From Thiobacillus sp. (lineage in GTDB: Bacteria; Pseudomonadota; Gammaproteobacteria; Burkholderiales; Thiobacillaceae): DNA of 64,000 nucleotides. Positions 8,374 to 16,516 of the stretch are shown here, in pieces (within the stretch, counting starts at the first letter, position 1; every line of letters begins with the position of its first letter). The notes beneath the pieces are model-generated. The model had not been told where the DNA came from, made no database searches, and saw nothing but the letters and a program-made list of their open reading frames with translations. The DNA lies in NCBI GenBank assembly GCA_024235835.1, contig JACKLQ010000001.1:744001-808000 (forward strand), read 5' to 3'. The position numbers were made by a program, and so were the translations under genes.

Positions 8374-11300
8374 CTACTTTTCGGCATTATCGGAAGAAAC
8401 TTGAGTGTCCTGGCTCAAGGACTTGGCAACGCCAAGCTCCATGCGGGCCGGCACTTCCCTGCCTTCCTGGGTGAAAGGCTCTGTTTCCCCGAGCCTGACC
8501 CGCGCCTCGGAAATCCCCGCGCCGGCCAGGCCGGCCAAGATGGCCTTGCCGCGCTTGCCGGCCAGGGCACGCAAATCGTCATCCGTGACCGTCTCCCTGG
8601 CAAGCAGGCGTTCATAAAGCAAGGCATGGAGCTCGGTGCCCTTGAGGGCGCTCATGTCCGACTCGGAGAGGGGTTCCTCCTTCTTGAGCAACCCCTTCAG
8701 GCGGGACATGAGCTTGCCCGCGCCACTCTCCTGCTTCTTGTCCGGATTGGCCTGGAGCCACCTGGCCCTCAGCGTGTTCATGGCTTCCTCGCCGACGCGC
8801 TGGGCGTAGAGGGCCTCCAGGGCAGCCTGGACCTTGGGAGTGGCGGTGGAGACGGGTCCGGGTTCCTCGTCGGGCCCTAGCCCGCGGCCCATCTTTTCCG
8901 CCACAGCCCGGCGCAGGCGGGCTTCCCGCACCACGGGACGGTCGATGTCGGCGGACCAGGCAGGATGCACGGTCAGGGCCAGCCCGGGCCGCTTGTTGAG
9001 CACGGTGGCGATCTGCTTGAGCTTCTCCTTCTCCGGCGGCGTCAGGCCCGCCTCCCCCGGCTCGAAGGCCAGCTTTTCCAACTTCTCGCCATTGCCGCCA
9101 AACAGGCTGGCCAGGGCACGGAAGGGAGCGGTGACGATCTTGGTGATGATGTTTCCTATGGCCTTCCAGATGATGCGGCCGTAGCTGAACTGGGGATCGT
9201 CCAGGCTGCCGGACACGGGCAGGCCCAGGTCGATGCGGCCGTCGCTGTCCTGGAGGATGGCGATGGCCAGGTCCAGGGGCAGATCCTTGGCCGTGGAGTT
9301 TTGCACCCGCTCGCCCAGGGTCAGCTTGTCCATGATGATCTGGTTCTCGCCCAGGAGCTGGCGTTCCTTGATCTTGTATTCCAGGTCCAGGGAAAGCTTG
9401 CCGGATGCGATCTTGCGGCCCACGAAGGTGGCCGTGTAGGGCGTCAGGCTGGTCATTTCCACGTTGCGGAAAACCACCTTGATGTCCATGAAGGCCGTGG
9501 GATCGAACAGGTCCAGCTGGCCCACGGCCCTGGCCAGGCCGTATTCGTCCACCTGGCCGTCCAGTTCCAGCTGGGCCGCGCTGCCAGGCTGGGTGGAGAT
9601 GCCGTTGAGTGCTCCCTGGAACTTGTGGATGCGGGTTCCGAAAGGCAGGGCCAGGGAGTGGTCGGCGAAATCCATCTCGCCATTGGCCACCCGCACCCGC
9701 TCGATGGTCATGCGGGTAGCGGGAGCGTCCTTGTCGGCCCGGGGCATGGCAGGCGCCGGAGAAGGCCCCTGGGCGGGCGGCACCTGGGGCTTGAGGATCT
9801 TCTTCAGGTTGACGGTCTTGTCCTCGTAGATCACCAGCTTGGCCCCCAGGCCATCCAGCTTGAGTTCCTCGATGTCCAGGGCCTCCGGGCGGTAGCTCAC
9901 GCTATCGCTCTCCAGCGCCTTCCAGGCCAGGAAACGGGCGCCGCCCTCGGACTCGTTCAGCAGGAGGTTCGTCACCCGGAAGCCGCCGTCGAACTTCAGC
10001 TGCTTGTCGAACTTCACGCGCCCGGATGCGGATGCCGCCCCGGAAGCCAGGATCAGGTTGGCGGCCTGGCTGACGTAGGGCTGGGCAGGAAGGAGGCTGA
10101 GATTGGTGAGCTTGAGGCGGATGTCAGCCGCCGCCTTGGCGGGCACGACCTTGCCGTCCGCCTGGAAGGCACCGCCCTCCTTCACCCTCAGGCTGAGCTT
10201 CAAGGGCAGGTTCGCCCCCATGTCCTGGCTCAGGCCGGTGAGACTGGCCTGGATCTGCTGCAAGGTCAGGCCGGCTGCCGGGCTGGTGGTGCGATCCTGC
10301 ACGGCCACTTCGAAGCCCGTCAGTTCGAATGCATCGAGACGGTACTTCCAGGATTCCCCGGCGCCATTGCCGCCGCTTTCGCCGTTGTTCACCGGCGTGG
10401 TCCGCGGGCCGGCCGCCGCAGCCGGGTTGAAGGCTGCCGCCAGGGGAATGCGCCCCTGGGCATCCCGCTCGGCCACCACCCTGCCATTCACCAGGGCCAG
10501 CCTGGACAGGCTGGCGTCCCGGGCGGCCAGGTCCAGTCGCCCCCCTTCCAGGTTGATGCCACCCATGACAAGGATGGGTTGGTGAATGGATTCGGAAGTC
10601 AGCCGAATGCCGGATAGACTGGCCCCGAAGCCGTCAACCCTGGCCTGGGGGATGCCGGCACCCGCCTGGGCCTGGGCCTGGAAACCCACCTTCACGTTGC
10701 CTACCTCCACGCCCAGGGGTGACTCGAAGCCGGCATCTCGATAGCGCACGCCCAGGCCATCCAGCAGGAAATCGCCCAGGTTCACGGTCCATACACCCGC
10801 GGCGGAACCACCTGGAGCCGCAGGACCATCCGGGTCCTCGCCCGGCAGATGGAAGCGCAGTACAACCCGTCGATTGGCGGTGCGGCCGGCGTCAGTGGCA
10901 TTGTCCGCCACGGGCCTGCTTTCCCCGTAACCCCGGGTGGCGATGCGCTCCGGGCTGATGCCCTTGTCGACCAGATAGGCCTTTACCGATTCGGCCCGGG
11001 CTGCTGACATGCGCAGGTTGTAGGCATCGCTGCCGACGCTGTCCGAGTGGCCGCCGATATGGGCCCGCAGGTCCGGCTTGTCCCGCATGGCCCGCACCAC
11101 CTTGTCCAGCCGGGGCTTGCTGTCCGGGTGCAGCCTGGTGGATTTGTAGGCAAAGGCCAGGCCACCAAGCCGCACCTCGCCGCCGGGCAGGATGCTGTCC
11201 AGGTCGGCAACCGTGCCCTTGGCTGGAGACACCAGGGGAGGCGATCCAGGCACGGCCTCCTGACCACCCCTTGTCGCTTCGGCCTGGGACGCATCGTCAG

Positions 11301-12336
11301 AAGGCCGGAACCAGTCTGTCAGGTCGAAGCTGCCGTCCACCCGGCGCGCCACGTGCACATGGCCGCCCTGGAGGGCCACCCTGGCGATGTCCAGTCGTCG
11401 CTGTTGCAGGTCGAAGCGGCCACCGCTCACTTGCAGGCTACCCAGGGCCACCGCCGGCTCGGCGGCATCCTTGCCCTGCAACGCGAGGCCCTCCAGCTTG
11501 AAGCCCATGTCATCCAGGGAGAGGGACAACTGTTCATTGTCGTAGGCCGCCCGGTAGTCGAAACCCAGGTACGCCACACCGCCCGGCGTCCTCATGTTCA
11601 GGCTGTCCTTGAGGTAAGGCCACACCTTCGCCAGATGCAGTTCTTCCAGGGCCAGCTTCCCCGTGGCCAGGATGGGGTTCAGGCTCAACTCCCCCTTCCA
11701 GCGCACCCGGGCGCCGTTGTTCATGCGGGTTGAAAGGGTGTAGGCGCCTTTGTCGTCCGGCAGGGTGGACAGATCCGTCAACTGGAAATGCAGGTCGTGC
11801 AGATTGGTCGTGTGCCCCTGGGCAATCTTGTGGTCGGTGAAGTGCAGTTGCCCCTTGGCAAGGGAGATGCGGTCGATGAGCAGGCGTGGAAGTTCCTTGT
11901 CTTCATCCTCCTCCTCGCTCTTGAAGGCCTCGATGAGGGCCGTCCAGTTGAGCTTTCCATCCGGCAGCAGCACCAGGTGGGCATCCGGCCCCACCAGGCG
12001 GATGTCACTGAAGGCGAAGGCGCGCCGCAGCAGGCCGCTGGCCTCGAAGTCCACGAACAGTTCGTCGAAGGTCAGCAAGGGCTTGCCGTCCGGTTCCTTC
12101 AGGGCCAGGCCCTTTACCTGGACGGAGAGGGCCAGAGGGTCGAACCTGGCCGTGGCGATGGCCAGGTGATGCCGGCTATTGTCCGCCACGACCTTGGGGG
12201 CGGCCCATTTCACCAGGGGCTCGAAGGCGAACCAGCCGAACAGGAAATAGACCACCACCAGAGCCAGGATGACCCGCACGGGGGTCTTCACCAACAGGTT
12301 TGCCAGGAAAGCGCGAAGCCGGGACAACATCGACAT
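8374..12336 (-). CDS. Giant DUF748 (AsmA-like) envelope protein with an internal OmpA-like domain
   Basis: The 1,320-residue protein is anchored by one N-terminal membrane helix (about 18-38) and has AsmA/DUF748-type beta-rich repeats (for example FDPLALSVQVKGLALKEPDG near 65-84 and KGQLHFTDH near 161). An OmpA-like peptidoglycan-binding domain lies inside it at about residues 388-497 (HSDSVGSDAYNLRMSAARAE, then GYGESRP and ANRRVVL). DUF748 repeats then resume to about residue 1,100, and a lysine-rich helical tail ends the protein. AsmA-like proteins are thought to bridge the periplasm and affect lipid transport. The internal OmpA fold could hold such a bridge to the cell wall; that is inference. 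The start at 12336 has GAGGAGATG-like sequence nearby. Confidence 0.8.
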   Translation of the reverse strand: MSMLSRLRAFLANLLVKTPVRVILALVVVYFLFGWFAFEPLVKWAAPKVVADNSRHHLAIATARFDPLALSVQVKGLALKEPDGKPLLTFDELFVDFEASGLLRRAFAFSDIRLVGPDAHLVLLPDGKLNWTALIEAFKSEEEDEDKELPRLLIDRISLAKGQLHFTDHKIAQGHTTNLHDLHFQLTDLSTLPDDKGAYTLSTRMNNGARVRWKGELSLNPILATGKLALEELHLAKVWPYLKDSLNMRTPGGVAYLGFDYRAAYDNEQLSLSLDDMGFKLEGLALQGKDAAEPAVALGSLQVSGGRFDLQQRRLDIARVALQGGHVHVARRVDGSFDLTDWFRPSDDASQAEATRGGQEAVPGSPPLVSPAKGTVADLDSILPGGEVRLGGLAFAYKSTRLHPDSKPRLDKVVRAMRDKPDLRAHIGGHSDSVGSDAYNLRMSAARAESVKAYLVDKGISPERIATRGYGESRPVADNATDAGRTANRRVVLRFHLPGEDPDGPAAPGGSAAGVWTVNLGDFLLDGLGVRYRDAGFESPLGVEVGNVKVGFQAQAQAGAGIPQARVDGFGASLSGIRLTSESIHQPILVMGGINLEGGRLDLAARDASLSRLALVNGRVVAERDAQGRIPLAAAFNPAAAAGPRTTPVNNGESGGNGAGESWKYRLDAFELTGFEVAVQDRTTSPAAGLTLQQIQASLTGLSQDMGANLPLKLSLRVKEGGAFQADGKVVPAKAAADIRLKLTNLSLLPAQPYVSQAANLILASGAASASGRVKFDKQLKFDGGFRVTNLLLNESEGGARFLAWKALESDSVSYRPEALDIEELKLDGLGAKLVIYEDKTVNLKKILKPQVPPAQGPSPAPAMPRADKDAPATRMTIERVRVANGEMDFADHSLALPFGTRIHKFQGALNGISTQPGSAAQLELDGQVDEYGLARAVGQLDLFDPTAFMDIKVVFRNVEMTSLTPYTATFVGRKIASGKLSLDLEYKIKERQLLGENQIIMDKLTLGERVQNSTAKDLPLDLAIAILQDSDGRIDLGLPVSGSLDDPQFSYGRIIWKAIGNIITKIVTAPFRALASLFGGNGEKLEKLAFEPGEAGLTPPEKEKLKQIATVLNKRPGLALTVHPAWSADIDRPVVREARLRRAVAEKMGRGLGPDEEPGPVSTATPKVQAALEALYAQRVGEEAMNTLRARWLQANPDKKQESGAGKLMSRLKGLLKKEEPLSESDMSALKGTELHALLYERLLARETVTDDDLRALAGKRGKAILAGLAGAGISEARVRLGETEPFTQEGREVPARMELGVAKSLSQDTQVSSDNAEK

Positions 12337-12363
12337 CTCCTCGTTTCTTCCAGTCCTAGGACA

Positions 12364-13596
12364 TCAGGCAGCGATGCCAAAAAACAGATAGGCCGCCGCA
12401 ATGGCCGCCGCGAAGCCGCCCAGGTCCGCCACCAGACCCCCTGCCACGGCATAGCGCACCCGCTTGATGCCCACGGCGCCAAAATACACCGCCAGCACGT
12501 AGAAGGTGGTCTCCGTACTGCCCTGGACGATACTGGCCAGGCGGCCGGCGAAGGAATCCGCGCCGCTGGCCTGCATGGTCTCCACCATCATGGCCCGGGC
12601 GCCGGAACCGGACAGGGGCTTCATCAAAATGGTTGGCAGGCCATCCACCCAGGCGGTGTCAAAGCCCAGGCCGGCCACGATGCCGCGCACACCCTCCACG
12701 AAGGCCGGCAGGGCGCCGCTGGCCCGCAGCATGCCGATGCCCACCAGCATGGCCACCAGGTAGGGGATGATGGTCACCGCAGTCTGGAAGCCGTCCTTGG
12801 CGCCGTCGATGAAGGCTTCGTAGGCATTCACCCTTTTCGCCATTGCCCCCAGAAGAAACAGGGTCACCAGGCCCAGCAGGAGAAAGTTGGACAGGGCCGA
12901 GGACTGGGCGGTCATCTGCTCCGCCGGCAACTGGGCGAAGTACAGGGCCGCCCCCCCCACCACCGCCGTCAGCCCCCCCAGCCAGGCCAGCACCACCGCG
13001 TCCAGGCGCAGGCGCTGCATGGTGGCGACGAACAGGAAGCCCGCCAGGGTGGAGCAATAGGTGGCCATGAGGATGGGGATGAAGACGTCGGTGGGATCTT
13101 GCGCCCCCATCTGGGCCCGGTAAGTGAAGATGGTCACAGGCAGCAGGGTCACCGACGAGGCGTTGAGCACCAGGAACAGGATCTGGGCATTGCTGGCCGT
13201 GTCCGGGCTGGGGTTCAGGGTCTGCAATTCCCGCATGGCCTTCAGGCCCATGGGCGTGGCGGCGTTGTCCAGGCCCAGCACGTTGGCGGCCATGTTCATG
13301 GTGATGGAGCCCAGGGCGGGATGCCCCTTCGGCACGTCGGGGAACAGGCGCGCGAACAGGGGTGCCAGGGCCCGGCCCAGCAGGTCCAGGAAGCCCGCCC
13401 GCTCCCCCACCTTCATCACCCCCAGCCACAGGCACATGACGCCGGTGAGGCCCAGGGCCACTTCGAAGGCGGTCCTGGCGGCCTCGAAGGCCGCCTTCAT
13501 CACCGTGCCGAAGATGGCCGGGTCACCGCCGATGAATTGCAGGACGGAGGCCCCGAAGGCGATGGCGAAGAAGCTGACCCACAGGGTGTTGAGCAT
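12364..13596 (-). CDS. Nucleoside-recognition/Gate-domain membrane protein (SpmA-SpmB fusion type)
   Basis: This 410-residue multispanning protein looks like SpmA and SpmB joined in one chain. The first half carries the SpmA-like region with GSITMNMAANVLGLDNAATP and MRELQTLNP. The second half carries the SpmB-like KRVNAYEAFIDGAKDGFQ, IPYLVAMLVGIGMLRASGA and GSTETTFYVLAVYFGAVGI. In spore-formers these proteins affect spore core dehydration. In proteobacteria the fused form is common and its substrate is unknown. It is followed on the same strand by no other member of the family, and preceded 14 nt upstream by the CobD/CbiB-like gene, which suggests co-transcription. Confidence 0.8.
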   Translation of the reverse strand: MLNTLWVSFFAIAFGASVLQFIGGDPAIFGTVMKAAFEAARTAFEVALGLTGVMCLWLGVMKVGERAGFLDLLGRALAPLFARLFPDVPKGHPALGSITMNMAANVLGLDNAATPMGLKAMRELQTLNPSPDTASNAQILFLVLNASSVTLLPVTIFTYRAQMGAQDPTDVFIPILMATYCSTLAGFLFVATMQRLRLDAVVLAWLGGLTAVVGGAALYFAQLPAEQMTAQSSALSNFLLLGLVTLFLLGAMAKRVNAYEAFIDGAKDGFQTAVTIIPYLVAMLVGIGMLRASGALPAFVEGVRGIVAGLGFDTAWVDGLPTILMKPLSGSGARAMMVETMQASGADSFAGRLASIVQGSTETTFYVLAVYFGAVGIKRVRYAVAGGLVADLGGFAAAIAAAYLFFGIAA

Positions 13597-13610
13597 TCGG
13601 GTTCAGCCGT

Positions 13611-14507
13611 TTACAGGCTGCCCAGCCAGAACAGGCCCAGGATGGCCCCCCAGAGCAGGACGGCGCGCCAGACCAGGGCGACGATGCCGTTCATTGATTC
13701 GGCGGAGGGTGGATCGCCGCTCCCCAGCACTGGCCGTTGCAGTTCGCCTCCCGACAGCAGCACGGTGCCGCCCAACTGGATGCCCAGGGCCCCCGCGCCG
13801 GCGGCCAGGAGGATGCCCTCGTTCTCGTCGCCCCAGTCATGGGCCTGTCCCCGCCAACTCTCCAGGGCATCCTGGAAGTTGCCGACGATGGCGAAGCTGA
13901 AGGCCGTGGCCCGGGCCGGCAGCCAGTCAAGGTAATACACGGCCCGGGCGGCCACCCGACCGAAGCGGGGCTCCATGTGCCACTGGTCCCGGGCCAGGTG
14001 GCTGAGAAGGAACAGCACCGCCCCCAGGCCCGACAGCAGCACGAACCAGAACACCACGCCGAACAGCCGCACCAGGGCCTGGCGCAGGATTTCCTCGGCA
14101 GCCTGCAGGGCCACGTCATCGCCGCCATCGCCGATGATGAGGCTGGGCCGCCATTCGCCCAGCTTGGCCTTGGCCGCCTCCAGCCTGCCACCCTGGAGGG
14201 CACGGGCCACGCTGGAAGCCTGGTAGGAGGCGCGCCGGAACCCCAGGCAGAAATACACCACCACCACCTCGAAAGCCCAGCCCAGGGGCGTCCAGATGCC
14301 GTGCAACAGCATGGCAGCCAGGCCCACCGCCAGGGCGGGGGCCAGCACGCCCAGGCTCCAGGCCAGCAGGCCATGCCGCTCGTCCCCCGCGTTGACGTTG
14401 TTCAGCAGCCAGATCATCCAGCGCCGGGCGGTTTCCCGGGGGCGCACGGGCAGATCCGGCTGGTAGCGCTCCCACAACATGGCGGCGATGAGGGCGAGGA
14501 GGTTCAT
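13611..14507 (-). CDS. CobD/CbiB-family (AmpE-like) membrane protein
   Basis: The 298-residue protein has several membrane helices and the pattern of the CobD/CbiB/AmpE superfamily: an N-terminal helix (MNLLALIAAMLWERYQP), a cytoplasmic stretch with ARALQGGRLEAAKAKLGEW, and LVRLFGVVFWFVLLSGLGAVL later. True CobD makes adenosylcobinamide phosphate. No other cobalamin genes lie nearby, so a cobalamin role is not supported and the broader family name is safer. Its start overlaps the stop of the upstream GyrI-like gene by 4 bp (14504-14507), indicating translational coupling. Confidence 0.7.
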   Translation of the reverse strand: MNLLALIAAMLWERYQPDLPVRPRETARRWMIWLLNNVNAGDERHGLLAWSLGVLAPALAVGLAAMLLHGIWTPLGWAFEVVVVYFCLGFRRASYQASSVARALQGGRLEAAKAKLGEWRPSLIIGDGGDDVALQAAEEILRQALVRLFGVVFWFVLLSGLGAVLFLLSHLARDQWHMEPRFGRVAARAVYYLDWLPARATAFSFAIVGNFQDALESWRGQAHDWGDENEGILLAAGAGALGIQLGGTVLLSGGELQRPVLGSGDPPSAESMNGIVALVWRAVLLWGAILGLFWLGSL

Positions 14508-15115
14508 CGGTCCTCCCCGGAAGATTCCTGGTCCTCACGGAGGGAGCCTTGTCCCTCGGGGGCACGCTGGGGGCCATCCTCCATCTCCACCGTCAGCAAC
14601 CCCATCTCCAGGGGTGTGCCGGAAGACCGGTAGATCTCCACCGTGGGCATCACGATGCCCCGGCCCCGGGCCTGCTGGTATTCATCCAGGGCGGCGTAGG
14701 CCTTGCCGGGGGCCAGGAGGCTGCCTGCCTGGATGCGGGCGATGAGCACCGGGCGGGCGGGAATGGTGTCCTGCAGCAGGGGTGGCCGGACCTGGACACC
14801 CGTCGGCAGGAGGTAGCCGGCGCGCCCCACCCGCTTGCCCACGTCCACCAGGTCCGGATTGGAGTACAGCACGGTGATGGGCAGGCCCGGTTCGATCTTC
14901 TGGGCCGCCAGTTCCCTGGCCACTTCCCCCGCCAGTTCAGTCAGCTTGGAGTAGTCGCCCTTCTGTTCCAGGTAGACATAGGCGTAGGGCCCACCCGTGC
15001 CCGGCTGGATGGCCACATCGCGAAAGCCGCCCCACCAGGCGTAGATGGCCACCAGGGGCAGGACAAAGGCCAGAAGGAAGGGAATGAACGGCTTGAGGAA
15101 CCTGGGGGCGTTCAC
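14504..15115 (-). CDS. Membrane-anchored GyrI-like domain protein
   Basis: The 203-residue protein has one N-terminal membrane helix (about 9-27). A soluble domain follows whose pattern (AYVYLEQKGDYSKLTELAGEVA, then PGLPITVLYSNPDLVD and GYLLPTG) fits the GyrI/SOUL-like small-molecule-binding fold, as in TEX264-like proteins. The C-terminal 30 residues are charged and probably disordered. It heads a probable operon with the CobD/CbiB-like and SpmAB-like genes. The family call rests on motif resemblance and the ligand is unknown. A 75-bp gap separates it from the divergent metallo-hydrolase gene. Confidence 0.55.
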   Translation of the reverse strand: MNAPRFLKPFIPFLLAFVLPLVAIYAWWGGFRDVAIQPGTGGPYAYVYLEQKGDYSKLTELAGEVARELAAQKIEPGLPITVLYSNPDLVDVGKRVGRAGYLLPTGVQVRPPLLQDTIPARPVLIARIQAGSLLAPGKAYAALDEYQQARGRGIVMPTVEIYRSSGTPLEMGLLTVEMEDGPQRAPEGQGSLREDQESSGEDR

Positions 15116-15190
15116 AGGCGAAATGGGCTATGGCAAACGGCCCAAAGATACTACATCCCTCCCGAAGCGGGCCTTTCTATAATCCCTTCC

Positions 15191-16171
15191 ATGAATGCAA
15201 AACTCCCACGGTCCCTCGCCCTTTTATCTCTCTTCCTGGCCTGCCTGTCCGCCCTGAGCGCCCTGGCGGCGTCCACCTATCCGCCCGTTGGCGTGAAAGT
15301 CCGGGCCGCGCAACTGGCGCCCCACAGCTATTACGTGCCGGGACTGGCCGGCGCCGCCAGCACCCGCAACGAGGGCTTCATGTCCAACGCGGGCTTCGTG
15401 GTCACGCCGGCGGGGGTGGTGGTATTCGACACCCTGGGCTCCCCCTCCCTGGCCCAGGCCATGGTGAAGCGCATCCGGGAGGTCACCCGGCAGCCCATCA
15501 GGATCGCCATCGTCAGCCACTACCACGCGGACCACTACTACGGCATGCAGCTGTTCCAGGAACTGGGTGCCGAGGTATGGGCCCACGAGAGCGCGAAGAT
15601 GGCCAACGGCACCGATGCCCAGAAGCTGCGTTTCGAGCAGCGCAAGACCATCCTGGGCAAGTGGATCAACGACAAGACCCAGCGCTTCCCCGAACCGGAC
15701 AAGTGGCTTTCCGGCGATACCGACTTCGAGCTGGGGGGCGTGCATTTCAACCTGCGCCATGTGGGTCCCGCCCACTCCCCCGAGGACATGGTGATGTTCG
15801 TGCAGGAAGACGGGGTGCTCTATGCCGGCGACCTGGTGTTCAAGGGCCGCGTGCCATTCGTGGGGGATGCCGACTCCAAGCTGTGGCTCGCCGCACTGGA
15901 CAAGCTCATCGCCCTCCAGCCCAAGTACCTGGTGCCAGGGCACGGCGGCGCCTCGGACACCCCGGTGCAGGACCTGACCCTGACCCGGGACTACCTGCGC
16001 TTCGTGCGGGCGGAAATGGGCAAGGCGGTGGCGGACCTGGTGCCCTTCGACGAGGCGTACTTCAACACCGACTGGTCCAGGTACGAGCACATGCCCGCCT
16101 TCATCGAGGCCAACCGGCGCAACGCCTACAACACCTACATCCTGATGGAGAAGGAAAGCCTGTCCAAGTAG
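15191..16171 (+). CDS. Exported metallo-beta-lactamase-fold hydrolase
   Basis: The protein starts at the ATG at 15191 with a signal peptide (LALLSLFLACLSALSALA) and should act in the periplasm. The zinc motif HxHxDH is clear (SHYHADHYYG), and later ligands appear in VGPAHSPEDMVMF, the aspartate of YAGDLVFKG and PGHGG. It has 326 residues. The MBL superfamily covers lactamases, glyoxalases and the hydrolases attached to quinoprotein relay systems, and nothing nearby fixes the substrate. The frame extends upstream without a stop to 14549, but that part is antisense to the GyrI-like gene and lacks a signal peptide. Confidence 0.85.
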   Translation: MNAKLPRSLALLSLFLACLSALSALAASTYPPVGVKVRAAQLAPHSYYVPGLAGAASTRNEGFMSNAGFVVTPAGVVVFDTLGSPSLAQAMVKRIREVTRQPIRIAIVSHYHADHYYGMQLFQELGAEVWAHESAKMANGTDAQKLRFEQRKTILGKWINDKTQRFPEPDKWLSGDTDFELGGVHFNLRHVGPAHSPEDMVMFVQEDGVLYAGDLVFKGRVPFVGDADSKLWLAALDKLIALQPKYLVPGHGGASDTPVQDLTLTRDYLRFVRAEMGKAVADLVPFDEAYFNTDWSRYEHMPAFIEANRRNAYNTYILMEKESLSK

Positions 16172-16516
16172 GGGTCTCTTCCCGGAACAGATCGATATGG
16201 CACGACATGGGCTGGTTAGCAATTAGGCCAGTGTGCCGCCGCAACCGGTAGCGCTCCAGCCTCACCCGGGCTAAGGTTAGTTCAGCGAACACCGCGTCTG
16301 CCCGTCTGGTGCCGGCGGCCATGCAACCCGTCCCCGGCGGCTATCGCCTGCCGACAGTCGGTGAACATTCGCGTTTAGCCCAGGTCAGAACTCTGTGTCA
16401 CCATACATTCATTCCGCTGTCTCGTTGCGGAACCGTTTTCATCAAAAATCCCCCTGTGTGCCGTACGTTGTCGTCACCGCATCCCTGGCGGGGATAGTCA
16501 TTGGGAGAAACACACC
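16172..16516. other. Non-coding gap upstream of ppdK
   Basis: This 345-bp stretch has no convincing reading frame. It contains a short palindrome CCGAC-a-GTCGG (16351-16361) and a small hairpin atccc-tggc-ggggat shortly before the ppdK ribosome binding site (GGGAGA, 8 nt before the ATG). The ppdK promoter must lie here, but I cannot place -35 and -10 elements with confidence. I see no RNA gene. Confidence 0.5.

Noticed and set aside
11047..11733. Long plus-strand frames opposite the DUF748 gene and others, such as 8965-10617 and 12.4-13.9 kb
   Set aside because: They are antisense to genes with strong motifs, have low-complexity or Gly/Arg/His-rich composition, and arise from high GC content.
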